A stretch of DNA of 64,000 nt from Halomonas sp. BDJS001 (lineage in GTDB: Bacteria > Pseudomonadota > Gammaproteobacteria > Pseudomonadales > Halomonadaceae): positions 3,286,001 through 3,350,000 of the forward strand of contig NZ_CP110535.1 in NCBI RefSeq assembly GCF_026104355.1, in the 5' to 3' direction. Shown here piece by piece: positions 56,602-64,000 of the stretch; position 1 is the stretch's first letter; each line of letters begins with the position of its first letter. Under the pieces are notes generated by a model. The model was not told the DNA's origin, made no database searches, and was given only the letters and a program-made list of their open reading frames with translations. Both the position numbers and the translations under genes were made by a program.

Positions 56602-58149
56602 TCATGCAGCAACTGATTCGCCCGAAGCAGCCATAATTTCATCTTTCGTTACACCCGGTTTAAATTCAGCAGAGATCCGCCCTTTGCTCATCACCAGCAC
56701 TCTGTGCGGGATACTCAAGCACTCGCTTACTTCAGACGTTGTAAAGACAACCGCCAACCCCCGCCGGGCCCCTTGGCTCAATAACTTGAATACTTCGGCC
56801 TTGGCGCCCACATCAATGCCGCGGCTTGGCTCATCGAGCATGATGACGTCGGGATGCGTCGCCAACATCTTCCCGATGACCACTTTCTGCTGGTTACCGC
56901 CAGACAGTGAACCAATAGCAGCCTCTCCACCGTCTGTTTTGATGTGCACCCTATCGATAGCTGATTTAATCATTTCTGCCTCCAGGCCGGATGACGTAAG
57001 CCCCTTGCGAGTAAACGCATGAATACTGGCTAGTGACAGATTTCTACCGACGGACAGGGTGGGCACTAAGCCATCACGCTGACGATCCTCAGGCACTAAC
57101 ACCAACCCTCTCTCGATTCGCTGCGCAATGTCGTAATGCGAGACATCATTTGAATTGAGCAAAATATCTCCCATGGACTGCCGGGTTCGTCCTGCCACGC
57201 ACTCCAATAATTCTGTTCTTCCAGCACCCATTAGCCCATAAATGCAGACAATCTCGCCTGCACGCACATCAAGTGAAAAGTCCTCAACAACATAGCGATC
57301 TGCCACTTTATCGTCGCTTACGTAAAGGTTCTGGATGGAGAGCGCGATGGAGCCCTGCTCATACCCCGTGGGCGGTGAGCCAAGATCGAAATGCTCTCCC
57401 ACCATATTCCTAACAATCCACTGCAGGTCGATATCACTACGTGGGGCGTAAGCAGTCATGGCACCATCGCGGAGAACAACGGCATGATCGGTAATCTTTA
57501 GCGCTTCTTCCAAATGGTGAGAAATATAAACAATCGAGACACCCTTGTTTTTGAGATCCTGGACGACTTTGAATAACGTCTCTACTTCCGTTGCACTCAG
57601 TGCGGAAGTCGGTTCATCCATAATCAAAATGCGTGAGTTCTTGGACAGCGCTCTAGCGATTTCAACGATTTGCTGCTGCCCCACTCGCAGGTCTTCGACT
57701 AGAGTGAGCGGGTGGATCGGCTCGTCAAGCTCCTCCATTAACAGCTCAGCCTGACGCGCTTCCTCTTTATAATCGACGCTGCCCCTCCCTTTCGTCAGTT
57801 CACGACCCATAAAAATGTTGTCGCGCACATTCAGGTTAGGGGCCAAGCTCAACTCCTGATGAATAATGGCAATCCCCAGCGCTTCAGCATCCGACGGCGA
57901 CGAAAAGCTGACACTCTCGCCTTCCAATACAATCTCACCCGCCGTCTGAGCAATGACGCCAGACAAAATTTTCATCAGCGTGGATTTACCCGCGCCATTT
58001 TCACCAAACAGCGTTGTCACCTGTCCTCGATATATATCGAAGTTCACCTCTTTGAGGGCTTGCACGGCACCGAAACGTTTTTCGATATTGCGTGCAGAAA
58101 GAATCACCTCGGGTGGAGCCACTTCAAGTGTTGATCTATCGATACTCAT
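56602..58149 (-). CDS. Sugar ABC transporter ATPase with two nucleotide-binding domains (RbsA type)
   Basis: The protein has 515 residues from ATG 58149 (GAGGGG before it). The first domain has an intact Walker A (GENGAGKSTL), signature-like LRVGQQQIVEIA and Walker B (LIMDEPTSAL). The second has the degenerate loop GLMGAGRTELLE but a good signature LSGGNQQKVVIG and MLDEPSRGID. This asymmetry is normal for ribose-type importers. Confidence 0.92.
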   Translation of the reverse strand: MSIDRSTLEVAPPEVILSARNIEKRFGAVQALKEVNFDIYRGQVTTLFGENGAGKSTLMKILSGVIAQTAGEIVLEGESVSFSSPSDAEALGIAIIHQELSLAPNLNVRDNIFMGRELTKGRGSVDYKEEARQAELLMEELDEPIHPLTLVEDLRVGQQQIVEIARALSKNSRILIMDEPTSALSATEVETLFKVVQDLKNKGVSIVYISHHLEEALKITDHAVVLRDGAMTAYAPRSDIDLQWIVRNMVGEHFDLGSPPTGYEQGSIALSIQNLYVSDDKVADRYVVEDFSLDVRAGEIVCIYGLMGAGRTELLECVAGRTRQSMGDILLNSNDVSHYDIAQRIERGLVLVPEDRQRDGLVPTLSVGRNLSLASIHAFTRKGLTSSGLEAEMIKSAIDRVHIKTDGGEAAIGSLSGGNQQKVVIGKMLATHPDVIMLDEPSRGIDVGAKAEVFKLLSQGARRGLAVVFTTSEVSECLSIPHRVLVMSKGRISAEFKPGVTKDEIMAASGESVAA

Positions 58150-58158
58150 CGCCACCCC

Positions 58159-58803
58159 TCACTCAATGATCGCTATACTCACGGGAGTAATTAGCCAGTT
58201 ATTAGGATTTATCATGGTAAAGGAGCCGACTACTTCTAACGTTTTTCCGGTTAAGTCTTGTCCGGAAATGTCCGCCAGCACTTGACGCTTCATTTCGTCA
58301 TTGAGTGCCGCACCGGCATCTTGGTACTCAATCTGATTGGTGAAGTCACCAAATTGAATAGTGCCGGTTGTATCTCTCAGCGTAGTTCCATTAATGGCAG
58401 GGCCTGTTTGTACACGAATGACGATATCTGAAGACACATCGGCAACATCAAGGGTATAAACACCTCCTCGCCCTTCTACGGCAATACCGGAGAAAGAGAC
58501 TGGCACAATATGACCAATGCCAGCAGCTACACCGTACCTCTCACCTGCCGCGCCGGCATCTTGAAGCACTTCTGGCGCCAATACCGATGCATCTACAGCG
58601 TTATCCTCGACATATGCCTGGATCTCTGGAAATGTTTCCTGAGCGAACTGCTGGGGTGAAAACCCCACCTCGCTCTCAAGTTCAGTCAGGCTAATGACTT
58701 TGGTATCAAACGCCATGAGTGCAAACAGCACTAACACAAAAGCAGTTGCCACATAGACCCTTATACGCTTTTCACCGGGCACCGAATTTAATGTCGCCGA
58801 CAT
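58159..58803 (-). CDS. DUF2291 family protein
   Basis: The protein has 214 residues from ATG 58803 (GGAG before it). It has an N-terminal membrane segment (RVYVATAFVLVLFALMAFDT) and a beta-rich outer domain (FSGIAVEGRGGVYTLDVADV). No lipobox Cys, so it is an anchored protein here. DUF2291 genes lie with RbsA-type importers for tetritols and related polyols; no function is known. It sits between the dehydrogenase and ATPase genes. Confidence 0.82.
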   Translation of the reverse strand: MSATLNSVPGEKRIRVYVATAFVLVLFALMAFDTKVISLTELESEVGFSPQQFAQETFPEIQAYVEDNAVDASVLAPEVLQDAGAAGERYGVAAGIGHIVPVSFSGIAVEGRGGVYTLDVADVSSDIVIRVQTGPAINGTTLRDTTGTIQFGDFTNQIEYQDAGAALNDEMKRQVLADISGQDLTGKTLEVVGSFTMINPNNWLITPVSIAIIE

Positions 58804-58850
58804 AATCACTCCGGTTATCATTGTATTTATAAAGAAGAAACTTCCGTCAT

Positions 58851-59957
58851 CTATTTCCCGTCAGGTATAAGCACAACCTTCAACGCATCAGGATCATTGC
58901 GCATTAAATCTAGCCCTTCATGGAACTTTGTTAACGGCAGCTTATGCGTCACTACGTGATCCGTTGGAAAATCACCATTACCGATGCCTTCGATCACAAG
59001 CGGGTAGCAATAGGGGCCTAGATGCGCCCCCAGAATATCGAGCTCTTTACGATCGCTAATAATGCTCCAATCAACCGTCACAGGCTCTTTGAATACGCTA
59101 AACTCGACGAAACGGCCAAGTTTACGAATCATATAAAGACCTTGCTCAACCGACTTAACGGCACCGGTGGCCTCAATATAGATATCGCAGCCATAGCCTT
59201 CGGTAATACTTTTCACGTAGTCAACAACATCGACATCAGCAGGATTCAGGACAATGTCGGCACCAAACTGTTTGGCAAGTTCTAAGCGCTTATTGTTGAG
59301 ATCCAGCACGACCAGTTTGGAAGGCCCGGACTTTTTGATTGCGCCAATCATCCCCAGCCCCAGGGTTCCAGCACCGGAGAGTACAACCACATCACCCAGC
59401 TCAATCTGCGCACGCTTAACGGCGTGTAACGAACACGCATAGGGTTCAATAAGAACCGCCTTCTCCATTGGAATCTCATCGGGCAACTTGTGATTAATGG
59501 CTTCTTTGGGAAAGACCATATATTCGGCCATACCGCCATTCACGTTATGTTGAAACCCATAGACATCGTGCTTTTCACACATCCAGTACTGACCACGGTG
59601 ACAGAATCGGCACTCCCAGCAAGGCACAATTTGCTCAGAAATAACGCGATCACCGATTTCGAAACTCTGTACACCCTCCCCCATTGCCATCACATGACCA
59701 ATAAACTCATGACCTGGAATCATCGGCGCTTTGATATAGGCAGGCTGGGTTTCGTCTCCCCAAAAGCTGGGGGCGCCTTCATAGGCTTTGAGATCGCCAG
59801 CACAGATGCCGCACGCTTCGACCTTAATCAGTACTTCACCCTCTCCCGCCTTCGGCACGTCCACCTCTTCAAGGCGATAATCACCAGGCGCGTAGGCGAC
59901 GACGGCTTGCATGGTCAGTGGTAGTTCGGTGGGATTGTTGTTATCAGCATTATGCAT
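58851..59957 (-). CDS. Zinc alcohol dehydrogenase, erythritol/L-threitol dehydrogenase-like
   Basis: This 368-residue MDR enzyme has catalytic-zinc ligands Cys52 (CGICAGDLK) and His83-Glu84 (PGHEF), and structural-zinc Cys113, 116, 119 and 127 (PCWECRFCHRGQYWMC). Segments FWGDE, GDRVISEQIVPCWEC and HLGPYCYP agree with EltD, the erythritol/L-threitol dehydrogenase of Mycobacterium smegmatis, as I recall it. It would oxidise a tetritol to erythrulose with NAD+. It is the first gene of the DUF2291/ABC unit; a 400-bp gap with candidate operators lies before it. Confidence 0.85.
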   Translation of the reverse strand: MHNADNNNPTELPLTMQAVVAYAPGDYRLEEVDVPKAGEGEVLIKVEACGICAGDLKAYEGAPSFWGDETQPAYIKAPMIPGHEFIGHVMAMGEGVQSFEIGDRVISEQIVPCWECRFCHRGQYWMCEKHDVYGFQHNVNGGMAEYMVFPKEAINHKLPDEIPMEKAVLIEPYACSLHAVKRAQIELGDVVVLSGAGTLGLGMIGAIKKSGPSKLVVLDLNNKRLELAKQFGADIVLNPADVDVVDYVKSITEGYGCDIYIEATGAVKSVEQGLYMIRKLGRFVEFSVFKEPVTVDWSIISDRKELDILGAHLGPYCYPLVIEGIGNGDFPTDHVVTHKLPLTKFHEGLDLMRNDPDALKVVLIPDGK

Positions 59958-60022
59958 TATTCACTCCTAATGTATCTTGTAGTGCCTAGCTAGCGAAGCC
60001 TGCATTACAAAAGATCTTATTA

Positions 60023-60036
60023 TGTACATATGAATT
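60023..60036. promoter_or_regulatory. Second, imperfect operator-like site
   Basis: TGTACATATGAATT matches the perfect palindrome at 60197 in 11 of 14 positions. It lies about 66 bp before the dehydrogenase start. Confidence 0.4.
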
Positions 60037-60196
60037 AACTGCTTTAAGCATAGCTGAGTCAATCCATAATGGCATTTTCTAATCTTATACTTTAGGCCAA
60101 CAATTCAATTTATTGATTTTTATACTTAAATTTAAAAAATGGAAAATATTTGTTAAGCGGCAATACCAACTTAAGGCATAAAATATGTTCTATTAT

Positions 60197-60210
60197 TGTT
60201 CATATGAACA
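60197..60210. promoter_or_regulatory. Perfect palindrome TGTTCATATGAACA, probable regulator site
   Basis: A 14-bp perfect palindrome lies in the control region about 150 bp downstream of the regulator gene's stop and 240 bp upstream of the dehydrogenase start. The SorC-type protein encoded next to it is the obvious candidate to bind it. Confidence 0.55.
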
Positions 60211-60356
60211 GATATTAGCTAGTCGCTACCGATATCTTGGCGGGAGACGGGTAGGTAAACCAGGCATGCCATAAGTGAACATGCCTCAGGGAGCAGAGCT
60301 GGGTTGGGCGCAATGCACCCCAGAATCTTTAAAAGAGAGCTACGTTTGAGTACAAA

Positions 60357-61367
60357 TTAAGCGCGCGCCTCTCCTTGAGTCGCCTCATCAAGACGCAGAA
60401 TAGTGTGTGCGTTAGTGACGCTAGTGGCCAATGTATCAATGACCCCAGTACGCAGAGCACCGAGTATGCCGACCGCTTTAGTATTCTCACTGGCGATAGC
60501 GATAACGTCGGGAATACGCGTGAGATCCTGGATATTGAGCCCCACCACACGCCCCTGCATCTGCGTGGCAGAAGGCTTCCCATGGATATCGATAAAGTCA
60601 TAACCCATCATATCGCCCACGGTTCCAGAGAGCCGTGCTTCAGCAATCTCCTGGGCCGAAAACCACCCCATGCGCACCATATTACTGTCTTCACTGACAT
60701 CGCCTACACCAATCAAAGCAGTATCCGCGCGTCGAGCCCGGTCTAGCGTCTGGCGCACGGTGGAGTTTTCATACAACGCATCCCTAAGCTCCCCATTCTG
60801 CACCAGCGCAGGGGCATACAGCGTCTCACTGTCACCGCCAAACCTACTCGCCAAACGTCGACAAATATGGTCGGGATTCATATGCTCACCTGCGCGCAGC
60901 GAGCCACCGATTGCGCACACAAATGAAACTTTTAAAGACTCCGCCAGGAAAACGTTATCCGCCACCGCGGCGACGTTACGCCCCATCCCAACGGCCACAA
61001 TCTGGCCATCGGTCAAGCTACGCGACAAATGGTCGGCGACCAGACTCGCAACCGACGAGCGCTGTACATCCGGATCGGCATTATCCAGAGCGATCAATGC
61101 TCGCTTCAGGCCAAAGCGCCGTTTGAGCTCCTGCTCGATCTCAACACTCACGGCGGGATGCAGGCGCACGCGAACATCGACAATTCCTTCTGCCTGAGCA
61201 CGCTTGAGCAGCCGCCCTATTCGCACACGCGAGTGGCCGAGCCTATTGGCGATCGCTTCCTGCGTTTCCCCCTGCACATAGTAGAGCGTTGAAATCTCTG
61301 TCATTAAGTCTATATCTGCAGCGTCTTGACCATTCATCCTCGGCATCCAGGAGTTGTTGGAGGGCAT
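60357..61367 (-). CDS. SorC family regulator (EryD/DeoR-like)
   Basis: This 336-residue protein has an N-terminal HTH (about 20-65; LYYVQGETQEAIANRLGHSR, VRIGRLLKRAQAEG) and a C-terminal sugar-phosphate-binding domain (about 75-330; VGMGRNVAAVADNV, CAIGGSLRAGEHMNPDHIC). Regulators of this type sense a phosphorylated intermediate. The kinase stop lies 8 bp before its start, so it is co-transcribed with kinase and isomerase. ATG 61367 or 61337 could be the start. The EryD-like call is by context and pattern. Confidence 0.88.
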   Translation of the reverse strand: MPSNNSWMPRMNGQDAADIDLMTEISTLYYVQGETQEAIANRLGHSRVRIGRLLKRAQAEGIVDVRVRLHPAVSVEIEQELKRRFGLKRALIALDNADPDVQRSSVASLVADHLSRSLTDGQIVAVGMGRNVAAVADNVFLAESLKVSFVCAIGGSLRAGEHMNPDHICRRLASRFGGDSETLYAPALVQNGELRDALYENSTVRQTLDRARRADTALIGVGDVSEDSNMVRMGWFSAQEIAEARLSGTVGDMMGYDFIDIHGKPSATQMQGRVVGLNIQDLTRIPDVIAIASENTKAVGILGALRTGVIDTLATSVTNAHTILRLDEATQGEARA

Positions 61368-61375
61368 GTATCATG

Positions 61376-63106
61376 TCAGTTTGCTTGACACTTTTTCAAC
61401 ACAGGAATCAGCGCCTGAATAATCAGTGCCAATGAAACTGAGCCGGCATCAGGCGTACCCACGCTTTTTTCGGCTAATGGGCGCGCGCGACCAACACGGG
61501 GAATTAGCTGCCTGGTAGCCTCAGCCGCCTCACTCGCTATGCGTGCAGAAGATTCCCAGCAAACCAAAGCACCCTGGCCTTGCTCAGCCTCCCAAGACAA
61601 GGCATCGGCAAAAGGCACCAGCACATCGACAAGGGTTTTATCACCCAACTCAGCCTTGCCGAATGCCATCACTTGTTGGCGGGCCTTGACCACTCCAGCG
61701 GCAAGACGCCGCCCTGAGAGCGGCTGCTCATTGCCAAGCGACTCGCCCATCGCTTTTAAGATCACCCGCCAGATAGCACCAGAGGTGCCACCCGCTTTAT
61801 CCGACCAGCGCTGCCCAGCCCACTGCAGCACCGTCTCCGCGCCCGCCCCGCCGTCAAGCGCCTCTTTAGCCGCCTCAAGCGCAGCCCTGCTGCCTCGCTG
61901 CATACCAATACCGTGATCACCATCCCCAGCAACCGCATCAATCTGGCCCAGCATCTCGCAGTTTTCATTGACCGTATTGGCGAGCACTTCGAGCGCCTCA
62001 ACGACGCCCCTGGCTAATGCTCGCGAGGCATCGCTCGCCTCGGGAATCTCATCTTGCGTAACCAACTCTACCTCGGCAGGATCCAGCGCCTGCGCTGGCG
62101 TCACGCTGCCTTTTCGATAGCCCGGCGCATCCGCAGCGGCGGTCCACAGCGGCTCCATGCCTTTATCAAGCCAGAACAGCGTCAGCGAAACCCCGGCCAT
62201 ATCAAGACTGGTCACTAGCTCGCCCACATCCGGCTCGACGATGATCACACCAGCCTCCTGCAGCAGCTCGTCAACCTTACGATAAATAACGAACAGCTCT
62301 TCATACTTAACGGTACCCAAGCCATTGAGTATCGGCGCCACCCGCGCTCCTTTAAGATTGATACCTTCTGGTACTTCTTCCAATAATCGGGTAACGAGGA
62401 TCTCTGCCAAGCCGTCTGCGGAAGGGATATCCGTCTCACTAATACCCGGCTCACCGTGAATCCCCAGGCCTATGGCCATCCTGCCTTCGGGCACATGAAA
62501 GAGCGAATCGGCCGCACCCGGTAACGTGCATCCCTCAAACGCCACTCCAAAAGAGCGCGTGCAGCGATTTGCCTCCTTCGCCACTTGAACCACTTCTTCC
62601 AGTGATAATCCCTTTTCTGCTGCAGCGGCGGCGGCCTTGAAAACGGTTAGATCACCGGCGATGCCACGGCGCTTATCCATCTCCGCCAAGGGCGCACTGG
62701 CGACATCATCAGTGACCAGCACGATTTCACAGGGAATACCGTCCGCGATCAAACGCTCTCGCGCCTCGCCAAAATGCAGCACGTCCCCCGCATAATTTCC
62801 AAATGAGAGCAGCACACCACCGCCGTTGTTGGCGGCTTTGGCGACGGAATAAACTTGCTGTGCAGAAGGCGAGCAAAACAGATTTCCCATGACCGCTCCA
62901 TGGGCCAACCCTTGCCCAACCAATCCCGCAAAGGTGGGGTAATGGCCACTACCACCGCCAACCACGACCGCAACACTATCTGGCTGGCTGCGCGTACTGC
63001 GTACGACGCCTCCCGGTACAGCCATCAGCTTATCGCGATGAGCAGCTACCAAACCTAAACGAGCTTCTTCAGGGAAATCACTTGGATCATTAAATAGGCG
63101 TGTCAT
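61376..63106 (-). CDS. DhaK-DhaL fusion kinase, likely erythrulose kinase
   Basis: The protein has 576 residues from ATG 63106 (MTRLFNDPSDFPEEARLGLV, AGAGGA before it); a longer start at 63154 is unlikely. DhaK part 1-330: GGGSGHYPTF (50-59), GNYAGD (103-108) and the covalent-substrate His217 (GIHGEPG). DhaL part about 370-576 with the metal loop AGDGDHGIGM. The residue equal to E. coli DhaK Lys104 is Gly103, while Asp109 is kept as Asp108. This fits the erythrulose kinases (DerK/LerK type) and not plain dihydroxyacetone kinase. ATP would be the donor. It lies between rpiB-like and sorC-like genes. Confidence 0.88.
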   Translation of the reverse strand: MTRLFNDPSDFPEEARLGLVAAHRDKLMAVPGGVVRSTRSQPDSVAVVVGGGSGHYPTFAGLVGQGLAHGAVMGNLFCSPSAQQVYSVAKAANNGGGVLLSFGNYAGDVLHFGEARERLIADGIPCEIVLVTDDVASAPLAEMDKRRGIAGDLTVFKAAAAAAEKGLSLEEVVQVAKEANRCTRSFGVAFEGCTLPGAADSLFHVPEGRMAIGLGIHGEPGISETDIPSADGLAEILVTRLLEEVPEGINLKGARVAPILNGLGTVKYEELFVIYRKVDELLQEAGVIIVEPDVGELVTSLDMAGVSLTLFWLDKGMEPLWTAAADAPGYRKGSVTPAQALDPAEVELVTQDEIPEASDASRALARGVVEALEVLANTVNENCEMLGQIDAVAGDGDHGIGMQRGSRAALEAAKEALDGGAGAETVLQWAGQRWSDKAGGTSGAIWRVILKAMGESLGNEQPLSGRRLAAGVVKARQQVMAFGKAELGDKTLVDVLVPFADALSWEAEQGQGALVCWESSARIASEAAEATRQLIPRVGRARPLAEKSVGTPDAGSVSLALIIQALIPVLKKCQAN

Positions 63107-63193
63107 TATTATATCCTCTGGAGTGAGGCCAAACTGCGTTATCACAGCTTGCATGCTGTTGTTATTAGTCGACGAATATGAGCAATCCCACGG

Positions 63194-63667
63194 TTACGGA
63201 GTATTCAAGCGAGACTCATATTCGTCAATCTTTGCTATTTTTAATTCGGAATTTCCACCCGAAAAGTGGCTATCCAAAAAGGTTGCCACTATTGATTTAG
63301 CCAACTCCGGCCCAATCACTCTGGATCCCAGCGTGACAATCTGTGCATTATTACTGGTGCGCGCCTTTGCTGCTGAGTAAGTATCGTGTGCCTGCGCAGC
63401 GCGGATACCGGGCACCTTATTGGCAGAAATAGCCACTCCGATTCCCGTGCCACATACCAGTACTGCACGATCGAAGCGCCCCTCCTTAATCGCCGTCGCC
63501 ACCTCAAAGGCAACATCGGGGTACAGCACCGGCTGGGCATTAAAAGTGCCAAAATCTTCAACCTCGTAGCCTAACTCTCGGATATAACCAATAAGAATCT
63601 CTTTCAAGTCGTAAGCGGCCTCATCACCGCCAATGGCGACTCTGAGAGAAGACATCGCACTAGACAT
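63194..63667 (-). CDS. RpiB/LacAB-type sugar-phosphate isomerase, likely erythrulose-4-phosphate isomerase
   Basis: This 157-residue protein has the active Cys72 in LVCGTGIGVAISANK and the later RAAQAHDTYSAAKART and NNAQIVTLGSRVIGPELA. The usual GxDHAG box reads IGGDEAAYDLK (12-22): His is replaced by Glu. It probably turns erythrulose 4-phosphate into erythrose 4-phosphate, which enters the pentose-phosphate pathway. ATG 63667 follows AAAGGGAGAG. It is first in the isomerase-kinase-regulator unit. Confidence 0.87.
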   Translation of the reverse strand: MSSAMSSLRVAIGGDEAAYDLKEILIGYIRELGYEVEDFGTFNAQPVLYPDVAFEVATAIKEGRFDRAVLVCGTGIGVAISANKVPGIRAAQAHDTYSAAKARTSNNAQIVTLGSRVIGPELAKSIVATFLDSHFSGGNSELKIAKIDEYESRLNTP

Positions 63668-64000
63668 TCATGCTCTCCCTTTCTAAGCAATAGAAACGCG
63701 GACGACTAACAACGATGAATACCGCCCCGCAGTTGCCAGCCGTCTACTGACGCTATTCAATCTATCACTAACCGAGCATTTGTAAACACATCGATCATAA
63801 GATCCATTTGCATTTTTTGAGATACCTAAAGACAAAAACAAAGATAAAAACAACAAGTATTTGATAATAAAAGAATTATCTGGAAATAAAACATTACCTA
63901 CCAAGCACTATACTTTTGTTCGACGGCCTTGAAATCGATTTCATCAGCAGACCTGTTTGACTAAATCGGTACAAATAGACAATCATTTGAACACATATTG
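63668..64000. promoter_or_regulatory. AT-rich region upstream of the isomerase gene
   Basis: These 333 bp up to the window edge hold no convincing gene. Composition is AT-rich, as in the other control region of the cluster. Half-site-like pieces (TTTGTTCGA near 63916, TTTGAACAC near 63987) recall the TGTTCA/TGAACA arms at 60197, but no full palindrome is present. Confidence 0.4.

Larger units (their letters stand above)
59958..60356. promoter_or_regulatory. AT-rich control region of the dehydrogenase/importer operon
   Basis: This 399-bp gap has no gene and is much richer in A and T than its surroundings. It holds two related palindromic sites (60023-60036 and 60197-60210). The promoter for the importer operon must lie here. 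Confidence 0.6.

Noticed and set aside
63683-63904. 73-codon minus-strand frame in the AT-rich end region
   Set aside because: No ribosome site, no family likeness, and it fills the promoter region of the isomerase gene.
1-64000. CRISPR array, tRNA or rRNA genes, prophage or intact insertion sequence
   Set aside because: No regular spaced repeats, no cloverleaf-like or rRNA sequence, and no transposase or integrase frame was seen.

Overview
This 64 kb window looks like a chromosomal segment of a Halomonas-type gammaproteobacterium (Halomonadaceae). The evidence is the Pseudomonas-like aruCFGDB gene order, FabV, BluB, an Ast-type arginine pathway, the moderate-to-high GC coding sequence, and the mix of osmotic and transport genes. 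I saw no rRNA or tRNA genes, no CRISPR array, no phage and no intact insertion sequence. The taxonomic call is inference from gene content.

Layout. (1) 1-7893: a circularly permuted ATP-grasp gene (minus, cut by the window edge) is divergent from a three-gene plus-strand set: transglutaminase+DUF2126 amidoligase, ATP-grasp+alpha-E fusion, and a second transglutaminase. This is a predicted but uncharacterised peptide/amide-ligase system. A sigma-54-like promoter lies in front of it. (2) 7955-18657: a small membrane protein, a NhaP2-type K+/H+ antiporter, DUF3581, an AsmA-like protein, a TRIC/UPF0126 channel, an NfeD/SPFH pair and a membrane diguanylate cyclase. (3) 18678-32728: DUF2252, an SSS symporter with its DUF3311 partner and an interrupted amidase, a LysR regulator, GNAT, GST, a WYL regulator, a second diguanylate cyclase, BluB, a quinone reductase with a broken LysR-type HTH remnant, a divergent MarR/EamA pair with two clear operators, GNAT and DUF523. 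(4) 32800-39196: the complete arginine succinyltransferase operon up to glutamate formation, except succinylglutamate desuccinylase; a MITE-like inverted-repeat element sits between aruG and aruD. (5) 39417-49287: SDR, an interrupted GlxA-type regulator, a small membrane protein, FabV, a DUF7079-like protein, glutathione peroxidase, a LysE exporter, a YebC/YeeN regulator, MscS, an interrupted unknown protein, a small conserved protein and a zinc-less MDR oxidoreductase. (6) 49332-53332: an ABC exporter, an AbrB-type membrane protein, and an FMN riboswitch controlling a stand-alone RibH2-like lumazine synthase. (7) 53451-63667: a carbohydrate cluster, all on the minus strand.

The carbohydrate cluster is the most coherent pathway. 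It contains an RpiB-type isomerase, a DhaK-DhaL fusion kinase, a SorC/EryD-type regulator, an erythritol/L-threitol-type dehydrogenase, DUF2291, a complete ribose-type ABC importer (ATPase, permease, binding protein) and, after a strong intercistronic terminator, a PfkB kinase. The likely route is tetritol uptake, oxidation to erythrulose, phosphorylation by the DAK kinase, and isomerisation to erythrose 4-phosphate. This is the oxidise-first scheme known from Mycobacterium smegmatis, not the phosphorylate-first ery route of Brucella. A perfect 14-bp palindrome in the 400-bp gap is a good regulator-site candidate.

Four reading frames (amidase, GlxA-type regulator, LysR-type HTH, unknown protein beside MscS) are each restored by adding one base, three of them clearly in a short homopolymer. 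This common signature points either to base-calling errors or to recent pseudogenes, and should be settled before these genes are called dead.
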